A DNA stretch of 64,000 bases, taken from NCBI RefSeq assembly GCF_002944315.1, contig NZ_CP024311.1, positions 720,501-784,500 of the forward strand, given 5' to 3'. How positions within the stretch are numbered: position 1 is the stretch's first letter; each line of letters begins with the position of its first letter. Source of the stretch: Rhizobium sp. NXC24. Lineage in GTDB: Bacteria; Pseudomonadota; Alphaproteobacteria; Rhizobiales; Rhizobiaceae. The notes beneath the pieces are model-generated. The model was not told the DNA's origin, ran no database searches, and saw nothing but the letters and a program-made list of their open reading frames with translations. Below are positions 57,300-64,000 of the stretch, piece after piece. The translations under genes were made by a program, and so were the position numbers.

Positions 57300-57590
57300 A
57301 TGCGCACGACAGATCAGACATTACATCTCGGCCACGCAAGGCCGTCGCTGCCTTTGACGGCACGCCTGACGCTTGCTTTCCATAAGATGGCATCCGTCTG
57401 GCGCGCGCTCCGCAACCGCCGCGAGATCAATTATCTGAGTGAGCTGAACGACAGCCAATTGATGGACATCGGCTTGACGCGCCTTGACGTCACATTGGCG
57501 CTCAACACGTCGACCTTCTTTGAAGATCCGTCCAGCCATCTGACCAACTCCGCGCGTCGCCGGACGCGCTTCTTCGGCCTTACTCGCTGA
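57300..57590 (+). CDS. DUF1127-family protein
   Basis: A 96-residue protein with a C-terminal DUF1127 motif (NYLSELNDSQLMDIGLTRLDV), a short arginine-rich helical domain found in many small proteobacterial proteins. In Agrobacterium some act in RNA turnover and phosphate or stress control. Starts at 57294 and 57300 are both possible beside AAAGGA. A terminator follows. Confidence 0.85.
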   Translation: MRTTDQTLHLGHARPSLPLTARLTLAFHKMASVWRALRNRREINYLSELNDSQLMDIGLTRLDVTLALNTSTFFEDPSSHLTNSARRRTRFFGLTR

Positions 57591-57641
57591 GGCCGGTTAA
57601 ACGTTTCCCCGCAGGGTGATAGCCAATAAGCCCTGCCTCTT

Positions 57642-57678
57642 ACCCGGTGTTCGGTTCCCAACCGACACCGGGTTTTTT
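57642..57678 (+). terminator. Terminator after the DUF1127 gene
   Basis: ACCCGGTGTTCGGTT pairs with AACCGACACCGGGT (one bulged base) and is followed by six T residues. A smaller GCAGGG/CCCTGC hairpin precedes it at 57611-57636. Confidence 0.88.
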
Positions 57679-57781
57679 CTTTTTGGAGAATTGTTTCGCC
57701 CCGTCGAAAGATGATCGGGGAAATTGCCATGTCTTTCGAATGCCTTATGTTACGATCGAGCTAAAATGCGAGGCTGTGGTA

Positions 57782-58348
57782 ATGGCAACGGTGATCCTCT
57801 TCCATTCCGTTTATGGTTTGCGCCCGCTCGAACTGGACGCTGTCGAGCGCCTACAGGCGGCAGGGCACAAAGCGTTCGCGCCCGATCTCTATGACGGCTG
57901 GGTCGCCAGCTCGATCGACGAAGGCTTCGAGCTGAAGGATGAGATCGGTTGGCCGACCATCTGCGAGCGGGCAGAATGGGCAATGGCCGGCCTGCCGCCA
58001 TCAACGGTTCTGGGTGGATTCTCCATGGGTGCGGCGGTTGCGGCAAGCCTTTGGCCGAAGCGGCTCCAGACCGCCGGCGTGCTCTTCCTTCACAGCATCG
58101 CCCAAATCCCGGAAAACGCCCGCGAGGGCTCGCCCATACAGGTCCATCTTGCCGATCCGGATCGTTTCGAGCCTGCGGAAGATGTTGCCGCGTGGCGATC
58201 CGCAGCCGCGCGGTCAAAACTCGCGGCCGATGTCTTCACCTATCCCGGCGCAGGCCACCTTTATACCGACGCCAGCCTGCCCGATTACGATGCCAAGGCG
58301 GCCGACCTTACATGGAGCCGCGTTATTCATTTCCTCGACGCTCTCTAA
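57782..58348 (+). CDS. Dienelactone hydrolase-family protein
   Basis: A 188-residue cytoplasmic alpha/beta-hydrolase. The nucleophile lies in GGFSMGAAVA as Ser rather than the Cys of true dienelactone hydrolase; the His is in GAGHLYTD. The end (DYDAKAADLTWSRVIHFLDAL) is typical of the group. The ATG at 57782 begins the domain (ATVILFHSVYGL). Substrate unknown. Confidence 0.82.
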   Translation: MATVILFHSVYGLRPLELDAVERLQAAGHKAFAPDLYDGWVASSIDEGFELKDEIGWPTICERAEWAMAGLPPSTVLGGFSMGAAVAASLWPKRLQTAGVLFLHSIAQIPENAREGSPIQVHLADPDRFEPAEDVAAWRSAAARSKLAADVFTYPGAGHLYTDASLPDYDAKAADLTWSRVIHFLDAL

Positions 58349-58481
58349 CGCTCCACCTTGAACCGGAAGCGGTTACTGCTTAGGTTATCTCCCGTCAGCC
58401 ATACCAACAGGATGTGTGCCATAATGGATTTCAACCCGATCGCAACGTCATCTCGCCTTGCCATCGGGGAATATCCTATCC

Positions 58482-60095
58482 ATGCCTGCATCCATCACTC
58501 TGTCCAATCTTTCATGGTCGACGCCTGACGGCCGGCCGCTTTTCTCCAATCTTGATCTGAGTTTCGGCGCCGAGCGTGCGGGCCTCATCGGCCGCAATGG
58601 CGTCGGCAAGACCACGCTTCTCAAGCTTATTGGCCGGGAATGGCAGCCTCAATCCGGGGCGATATCCTTCAGCGGTAGTCTCGGCATCCTGCGCCAAAGC
58701 GTCCAGGTCGAGGCCGGCGAAACCGTGGCAGATCTCTTCGGGGCGACCGAAGCGCTGGCGGTTCTTTGCCGTGCCGAAGCAGGCGAGGCGACTGCGGAGG
58801 AGCTTGCTGCGGCGGACTGGACGCTGGAGATGCGCATCGCTACCGCCCTCGATCGTGCCGGTCTCGCTGCCGCACCCGAGAGCCGCCTCGAGGCCTTGTC
58901 AGGCGGGCAGCGTACACGCGCCGGTCTTGCTGCGCTGATCTTCACCAATCCCGATTTTCTCATTCTGGACGAACCGACGAATAATCTGGATCGCGACAGC
59001 CGTAAGGCCGTGATCGAACTGCTCGCAAATTGGCGGGCGGGCGCGATCGTCGTCAGCCATGATCGGGAATTGCTCGACACGGTGGATGCCATTGTCGAGC
59101 TGACCTCGCTCGGCGCGACGCGCTATGGCGGCAACTGGAGCCAATATCGCGAGCGCAAAACCTTGGAGCTTGCGGCGGCCGAACACGACCTCGCCGATGC
59201 CGAGAAGCGGGTCGCCGAGGTTGCCCGCAGCGCGCAGGCAACCTTGGAACGGCAGGCGCGAAGGGACGGTGCCGGCAAGAGGAAGGCTGCCAAGGGCGGC
59301 ATTCCGCGTATCATGCTGGGCGGACTGAAAGAACGGAGCGAGATGACGGGCGGTGAAAATGCCCGCCTCGCGGAACATCGGCGCGCACGGGCACTCGAAG
59401 ACGCCGCCGCCGCTCGCGAGCGCATTGAAATCCTCCAGCCCCTGTCCGTCAGGCTTCCGCCGACCGGACTTCCCGCAAACAAGGTCGTTCTGAAGATGGA
59501 CGGCGTGACCGCCGGCTATCGCCCAGGCCAGCCGATCATCAGCGATCTCTCTTTTGACATTACAGGCCCGGATCGCATCGCCGTCACCGGTCAGAACGGT
59601 TCGGGCAAGACGACATTGCTGGGGCTGATCTCGGGTGAGCTACAGCCATGGGCCGGGACGATTCGGGTCATGACCTCCGTTTCCATGCTCGACCAACGGG
59701 TAAGCCTTCTCGATCCGTCGTTGTCGATCCGCGACAATTTCCGGCGGATAAACGCGCAAGCGGATGAAAATGCCTGCCGCGCGGCGCTCGCCCGGTTCAT
59801 GTTCAGGGCAGATGCCGCACTTCAGATCGTATCCACTCTGAGCGGCGGGCAGTTGCTACGCGCCGGGCTTGCCTGCGTCCTCGGCGGACCGGCGCCGCCG
59901 TCGTTGCTGATCCTCGACGAACCGACAAATCATCTCGATATCGATTCGATCGCCGCGGTCGAAGCCGGACTGCGCGCCTATGACGGCGCGCTTCTCGTGG
60001 TCAGTCACGATGAGGTTTTTTTGGAGGGCATTAAGATATCGCGGCGGCTGGAACTGCCTGCGGGACTGTCGAGGGAGATCTCGGTCGTAGAATGA
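58482..60095 (+). CDS. ABC-F-family ATPase
   Basis: A 537-residue protein of two fused ATPase domains without membrane segments. Walker A motifs are GRNGVGKTT near 37 and GQNGSGKTT near 370. Signatures are LSGGQRTRAG and LSGGQLLRAG, and DEPTNNLD and DEPTNHLD follow. The linker is charged (RRDGAGKRKAAKGG). ABC-F proteins act on ribosomes; some protect against antibiotics and others tune translation. Which role applies cannot be told here. The ATG at 58482 lacks a strong ribosome-binding site. Confidence 0.9.
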   Translation: MPASITLSNLSWSTPDGRPLFSNLDLSFGAERAGLIGRNGVGKTTLLKLIGREWQPQSGAISFSGSLGILRQSVQVEAGETVADLFGATEALAVLCRAEAGEATAEELAAADWTLEMRIATALDRAGLAAAPESRLEALSGGQRTRAGLAALIFTNPDFLILDEPTNNLDRDSRKAVIELLANWRAGAIVVSHDRELLDTVDAIVELTSLGATRYGGNWSQYRERKTLELAAAEHDLADAEKRVAEVARSAQATLERQARRDGAGKRKAAKGGIPRIMLGGLKERSEMTGGENARLAEHRRARALEDAAAARERIEILQPLSVRLPPTGLPANKVVLKMDGVTAGYRPGQPIISDLSFDITGPDRIAVTGQNGSGKTTLLGLISGELQPWAGTIRVMTSVSMLDQRVSLLDPSLSIRDNFRRINAQADENACRAALARFMFRADAALQIVSTLSGGQLLRAGLACVLGGPAPPSLLILDEPTNHLDIDSIAAVEAGLRAYDGALLVVSHDEVFLEGIKISRRLELPAGLSREISVVE

Positions 60096-60170
60096 GGAAG
60101 TGGGATTGGCGTAGGGACGCCCTTGTTCCGCCACGAGCGAGGGCGTCCCCAAACCATTTCCAATTGCCCG

Positions 60171-61049
60171 TTACGCGGCGCCGACGCTTGCGATCCGGTC
60201 CAGCTCCGCGATCTCATGATCCGGCAGCACGAGCTCGGCGGTGGCAAGGTTCTGCCGCAGGTGCTCGAGAGAGGAGGTGCCGGGGATCAAAAGGATGTTT
60301 GGCGCGCGTTGCAGCAGCCAGGCCAGCGCCACCTGCATGGGTGTGGCGCCGAGGCGGGCGGCAACATCCGAGAGGGTGGAGGATTGCAACGGGGTAAAGC
60401 CGCCGAGCGGAAAGAACGGCACATAGGCGATGCCGTCGCGGGCAAGTTCGTCTATGAAGGCGTCGTCGTCCCGATGCGCCAGATTATATTGGTTTTGCAC
60501 GCAGACGATCTCGGTAATCCCTTGGCCTTCCGCCACCTGTTTGGCCGTGACGTGGCTCAGGCCGATATGACGTATCAGGCCCTGCCGCTGCAGGTCAGCC
60601 AGGATCGTCAATGGCGCTTCGATTGATCCTTCGGCTGGGTGATGAATATCGAACATGATGCGAAGGTTAACGACGTCGAGCACGTCCAGCCCCAAATTGC
60701 GGAGATTGTCGTGCACTGCCTGGGTCATTTCTTCGCGGGAAAAGGCCGGAAACCATGATGCATCGCTGCCGCGCAGGGCACCGATCTTGGTGACGATAAC
60801 GAGATCGTCGCGGTAAGGATGGAGCGCCTCGCGGATCAGCCGGTTGGTGACATGCGGGCCATAGAAGTCGCTTGTGTCGATGTGGTTGACGCCGGAAGCA
60901 ACCGCTTCCCGCAATACCGCCACCGCCATATCGTGATCCTTCGGCGGGCCGAACACGCCGGGGCCTGCAAGTTGCATGGCGCCATAGCCGAGCCGTTTGA
61001 CGCGGCGGTCGCCGAGGGTAAAGCTGCCAGATCGTTCGATGTTTGACAT
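60171..61049 (-). CDS. Aldo/keto reductase (YdbC-like)
   Basis: A 292-residue TIM-barrel oxidoreductase. The catalytic Asp and Tyr (HIDTSDFYGPH) and Lys (IVTKIGAL) are present. The usual His position reads VVNLRIMF, with Arg in its place, a feature I believe is shared with E. coli YdbC (pyridoxal reductase-like). Vitamin B6 or small aldehyde reduction is possible but unproven. Confidence 0.88.
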   Translation of the reverse strand: MSNIERSGSFTLGDRRVKRLGYGAMQLAGPGVFGPPKDHDMAVAVLREAVASGVNHIDTSDFYGPHVTNRLIREALHPYRDDLVIVTKIGALRGSDASWFPAFSREEMTQAVHDNLRNLGLDVLDVVNLRIMFDIHHPAEGSIEAPLTILADLQRQGLIRHIGLSHVTAKQVAEGQGITEIVCVQNQYNLAHRDDDAFIDELARDGIAYVPFFPLGGFTPLQSSTLSDVAARLGATPMQVALAWLLQRAPNILLIPGTSSLEHLRQNLATAELVLPDHEIAELDRIASVGAA

Positions 61050-61178
61050 GACTATCTCCTTTCAAGATGAAATAGAAATAGATGCCCTCGGAGTGTATGA
61101 AAACGGGGTGCAATCCGCACGGGTTGTGCGCAATTGCGAACAGTGGCGAACGGATCGCCTACGAATGGGTTTCGCTCT

Positions 61179-62060
61179 TCAGCCTTGTTTCGGTGCAGGC
61201 TTATCGTTCGCCGGCATATAGTGATCGAAGATCGCTTCCATGTTCTTCTGATAGCTCTTCTGCACTTCCAGGCCACTGTCGAACATGGCGTTGAACATCT
61301 CGGTATAGGCGGCCATGTCGACGCCGGGTGTGGCGGGCTTGGCCGGCTTGGCCTTTGGCGCTTCCTTCGGCGGCTCGGAGGGCATCGGGAAGTTGCGCAT
61401 CATATCCTGGAATGCCTTGGCGAAGGGATTGTCGAGAAAAGGATTGGCGGCGGCGGGCTTTTCGCGCTCGACCTGCTGCGCGCCGAACATCAGTTCCATC
61501 GCCTGCGTGAACGGGTTGTCGAAGATGCTCGCCTGCGGCGTCGGCTGCTGCTTCGGTGCAAAGCCGATGGTCTGCAGCCAATTCTGCATCATATCGCCCA
61601 TCGCCGTATTGAGGAAAGGATTGGCCATCTGAGGCATCTGGCCGCTGGTTTCCTTGAAGAGGCCGCCCATCAGCGTGTCGGCCATGGCGGGGAGCATGCG
61701 CTTGTAGATTTCCTGGCCGATGCCGGTCATCTGCGCAGCCTGCTCGGCGATGGCGCGGGACACGTCCTTGGAGCCGAACAGGCGGGCCAGCACGGTGTTG
61801 CCGTCGGCAACGCCCTCAGGCGTGAAGGCCTTGCTCATATCCTCGAAATATTTGGCGTAGCTGCCGGAGGTGATGTCCTGCATCACACCCATAAAATTAT
61901 AGGGGTTCGTCGCGCTGCGCTTGAACCCCGAGGAAAAGGCGGGCATCAGCGCCGCCATGGCTTTCGCTGCCTGTTCCTGCGCGAGATTGAACTGCTTGGC
62001 CATCGCCTCCGTGGCGGCGCCGTTCTGTGCCTGCATCATCATGTCGAAGAGTGGCAGCAT
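61179..62060 (-). CDS. Methionine-rich protein with NPF repeats, DUF937-like
   Basis: A 293-residue soluble protein, rich in Met, Ala and Phe. The N-terminal half is helical and Met-rich (MLPLFDMMMQAQNGAATEAM) and resembles DUF937-type regions. The middle has repeated NPF-type units (NPFLNTAMGDMM, DNPFTQAMELMF, NPFLDNPFAKAFQDMM). A Lys/Pro linker leads to a C-terminal helix (GLEVQKSYQKNMEAIFDHYM). The ATG at 62060 has AAGGGA upstream. It lies downstream of gshA, behind a terminator. Function unknown. Confidence 0.75.
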   Translation of the reverse strand: MLPLFDMMMQAQNGAATEAMAKQFNLAQEQAAKAMAALMPAFSSGFKRSATNPYNFMGVMQDITSGSYAKYFEDMSKAFTPEGVADGNTVLARLFGSKDVSRAIAEQAAQMTGIGQEIYKRMLPAMADTLMGGLFKETSGQMPQMANPFLNTAMGDMMQNWLQTIGFAPKQQPTPQASIFDNPFTQAMELMFGAQQVEREKPAAANPFLDNPFAKAFQDMMRNFPMPSEPPKEAPKAKPAKPATPGVDMAAYTEMFNAMFDSGLEVQKSYQKNMEAIFDHYMPANDKPAPKQG

Positions 62061-62127
62061 CGAAGTCCCTTTCCTCGCAATCATGCCGCTTCGGAATCAG
62101 AAGGCATGCAATCCTGATAGTATAGCG

Positions 62128-62168
62128 GGAAAAAAGACGGCGCATACCGGTTTCTGCCGGTGTGCGCC
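62128..62168 (-). terminator. Terminator after gshA
   Basis: On the minus strand GGCGCACACCGG pairs with CCGGTATGCGCC (one mismatch) around a six-base loop, followed within three bases by a T-run. It lies 27 bases past the gshA stop. Confidence 0.88.
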
Positions 62169-62194
62169 GCAACAATCCAAGCCGAATCCGGCTG

Positions 62195-63568
62195 TCAGTA
62201 TTGATATTCCTCGAAGACCGGCTCGACCGATCCGTTCCAGCGGCCGTGATAGAGCATCAAAAGATCATCGGCGAGCGTGCCCTTCTTGGCGAGCACCTCG
62301 TCGAGCGGCGCCAGGAAGACCGTTTCGTCCTGGCCATCGCCGTTCACACGGGCGCGGTTCTTCAGGCCGGTGCGGGAAATGCCGACCACTTCGCGTGCCA
62401 CATCCAGCAGGCTTTGGCCTTTGATGCCGGCCTTCAGGCCTTGCACCGGCACGACATCGCGCAATGCGTTGACCTCTTCGAAAGTCCAGTTCTTGGTGAG
62501 CTCATCGGCGGCGGCAAGGGCTGCATCGTCATAGAGCAGGCCGACCCAGAAGGCCGGCAATGCACAGATGCGGCGCCAGGGGCCGCCGTCCGCGCCGCGC
62601 ATTTCCAGGAAGCGCTTGAGGCGTACGTCGGGGAAAAGGGTGGAGAGATGGTTGGTCCAGTCGCCCATCGTCGGCTCCCAGGCGGCGATCTCGCCCTTCA
62701 GCGCGCCGTTCATGAACTGGCGGAAGGTGACATGGGTGCAGTCGTGATAATGTCCGTCACGGACGACGAAATACATAGGAACGTCGAGCGCCCACTTTAC
62801 GTAGTCTTCAAAGCCGAAATCGTCGCGGAAGGTGAAGTCGAGCAGGCCGCTGCGGCGGTTGTCGGTATCGCGCCAGATGTCGCCGCGCCAGGAGGAGAGG
62901 CCGTTCGGCTTGCCTTCGGTGAAGGGCGAGGAGGCAAACAACACTGTCGCCAGCGATTGCAGCTTCATCGATACGCGCATCTTGCGGCGCATGTCCTCTT
63001 CCGAAGAGAAGTCGAGGTTCACTTGGATCGTGCAAGTGCGGTACATCATGTCGAGACCCTTCGTGCCGACCTTCGGCATGTAGCGGCTCATAATGTCGTA
63101 GCGCGATTTCGGCATGCGCGGCGTCTCGGCCAACGTCCATTTCGGGCTGCCGCCAATGCCGAGGAAGCGGATGCCCATCGGCTCGGCGATTTCGCGCAAT
63201 GTCGCCAGGTGCTGGTTCGATTCCTTGCAGGTCTGATGGATGGTTTCGAGCGGCGCGCCGGACAGTTCGAACTGGCCGCCGGGCTCTATCGAGATCGCAC
63301 CCATGCCGGTCGGCTCGCCAAGCCCGATAATATTGTCGCCATCCATGATCGGATCCCAGCCGGACTTTTCCTGCAGGCCCTTCAAGAGCGCGGAAATGCT
63401 GGCATCGCCGAAATAAGGCACAGGGCTGTTGTCGGCACGGAAGAACACGAATTTTTCGTGTTCCGTGCCGATGCGGAATTGCTCCTTCGACTTGCTGCCG
63501 GCCGCCAAATAGGCCGTCATGTCCGAGACCGAAGAGAGCGGAGTCTGGTCGGTGGTATCGCGCGCCAT
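62195..63568 (-). CDS. gshA: Glutamate-cysteine ligase
   Basis: Makes gamma-glutamylcysteine from glutamate and cysteine with ATP, the first step of glutathione synthesis. The 457-residue protein belongs to the alphaproteobacterial/plant-type ligases (EQFRIGTEHEKFVFF, GQFELSGAPLETIHQTC, MYRTCTIQVNLDFSSE). The DVPMYFVVRDG segment is also diagnostic. Two Cys residues (in HQTC and MYRTC) are of interest because redox-regulated plant enzymes have a Cys pair; the positions were not compared. A strong terminator follows. Confidence 0.94.
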   Translation of the reverse strand: MARDTTDQTPLSSVSDMTAYLAAGSKSKEQFRIGTEHEKFVFFRADNSPVPYFGDASISALLKGLQEKSGWDPIMDGDNIIGLGEPTGMGAISIEPGGQFELSGAPLETIHQTCKESNQHLATLREIAEPMGIRFLGIGGSPKWTLAETPRMPKSRYDIMSRYMPKVGTKGLDMMYRTCTIQVNLDFSSEEDMRRKMRVSMKLQSLATVLFASSPFTEGKPNGLSSWRGDIWRDTDNRRSGLLDFTFRDDFGFEDYVKWALDVPMYFVVRDGHYHDCTHVTFRQFMNGALKGEIAAWEPTMGDWTNHLSTLFPDVRLKRFLEMRGADGGPWRRICALPAFWVGLLYDDAALAAADELTKNWTFEEVNALRDVVPVQGLKAGIKGQSLLDVAREVVGISRTGLKNRARVNGDGQDETVFLAPLDEVLAKKGTLADDLLMLYHGRWNGSVEPVFEEYQY

Positions 63569-63811
63569 GGTATTACCTTGATCTCGGAAGGAGGCCCGCG
63601 CAAGCCGCAGGCCAATAGGAAGGGTGATTGACGCGGAATGAGGTACGGTGCAAGTGAATTTCTTTCAAGAGCAGTTCAAAAAAATAGGATTTGGGGCCTG
63701 GAAGTGACGCTGGGGCGGTAGCCGATATCGGACACGCTTGCACAAGCGTTCAAGACGCCTAGCCACATCGGAAATAGTCTTGCCCCTCTATTGATGACTG
63801 AGGGCATACCG

Positions 63812-64000
63812 ATGTTCGAGCTGACCAGCCTTTATCCGATCCTGACGCTGCTTCTGGCGTCCCTGGTCATCATGGGCAGTCCTGGCCCATCCACCATCAG
63901 CGCCACGGCAGTCGGCGCCGCCTATGGTTTCCGCCGGTCGATCGGTTACGTCAGTGGTCTCATTGCCGGCACGGTCGTCGTGCTGCTGGCTGTCGCGGTC
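63812..64000 (+). CDS. LysE-family amino-acid exporter, 3' end outside the window
   Basis: The first 63 residues of a membrane exporter. MFELTSLYPILTLLLASLVIMGSPGPSTI gives the first segment and the PGPSTI motif typical of LysE/RhtB proteins; the second segment begins after GFRRSIGYVSG. The ATG has GAGGG 8 bases upstream. The stretch 63569-63811 before it holds nothing else I can support. Confidence 0.85.
   Translation, partial: MFELTSLYPILTLLLASLVIMGSPGPSTISATAVGAAYGFRRSIGYVSGLIAGTVVVLLAVAV

Overview
This window looks like chromosomal DNA of a fast-growing rhizobium (Rhizobium/Sinorhizobium/Agrobacterium group). It is GC-rich and densely coded, has two-stem intergenic repeats of a rhizobial type, and encodes a tRNA-His without the extra 5' G, as in most alphaproteobacteria. 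Its gene sets match my recollection of the Sinorhizobium meliloti chromosome: potFGHI with an acetoacetyl-CoA synthetase, cbrA beside a phasin, mmsA, and rirA beside dppABCDF. I found no prophage, intact insertion sequence or CRISPR array. Most of the window is ordinary core metabolism, transport and regulation.

Layout. 1-9 kb: the end of a chemotaxis receptor, a LysR regulator with a convergent aldo/keto reductase, and the potFGHI polyamine importer. 9-19.9 kb: an AsmA-like protein, aacS (ketone-body/PHB cycle), a DEAD-box RNA helicase followed by an orphan membrane gene and a broken copy of the helicase 3' end, an O-methyltransferase, a DMT exporter with a divergent LysR, and a GFA-type zinc protein. 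19.9-28.5 kb: the CbrA-like histidine kinase divergent from phasin phaP, tRNA-His, small proteins, and a LysR/mmsA divergent pair around a long inverted repeat. 28.5-38.4 kb: a VOC protein, a DUF898/M48 peptidase overlapping pair, the iron regulator rirA behind an IRO-type box, dppABCDF and gntK. 38.4-49.6 kb: an amino-acid oxidase-like flavoenzyme, a type III polyketide synthase/methyltransferase pair, an ECF sigma/anti-sigma pair, Ppx/GppA plus rlmE, an MFS exporter and an MBL-fold hydrolase. 49.6-64 kb: a tautomerase/TetR pair with three operator-like repeats, guaB, MAPEG and hydrolase genes, an ABC-F ATPase, a methionine-rich protein with NPF repeats, gshA, and the start of a LysE-type exporter.

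How the parts fit. Several genes concern carbon storage and its control: aacS feeds acetoacetate into the PHB cycle, phaP coats PHB granules, and cbrA shares the phasin's upstream region. TGC-N3-GCA palindromes of the type bound by PhaR lie before phaP, aacS and the helicase. RirA and the dpp importer (peptides, possibly heme or ALA) form an iron-linked block. The least expected items are the duplicated helicase tail around the orphan gene, the type III PKS pair, the long mmsA operator-like repeat, the basic N-terminal extension on Ppx/GppA and the tautomerase/TetR repeats. Gene starts were chosen from ribosome-binding sites and domain edges. Functions are family-level inferences unless a diagnostic motif is named.
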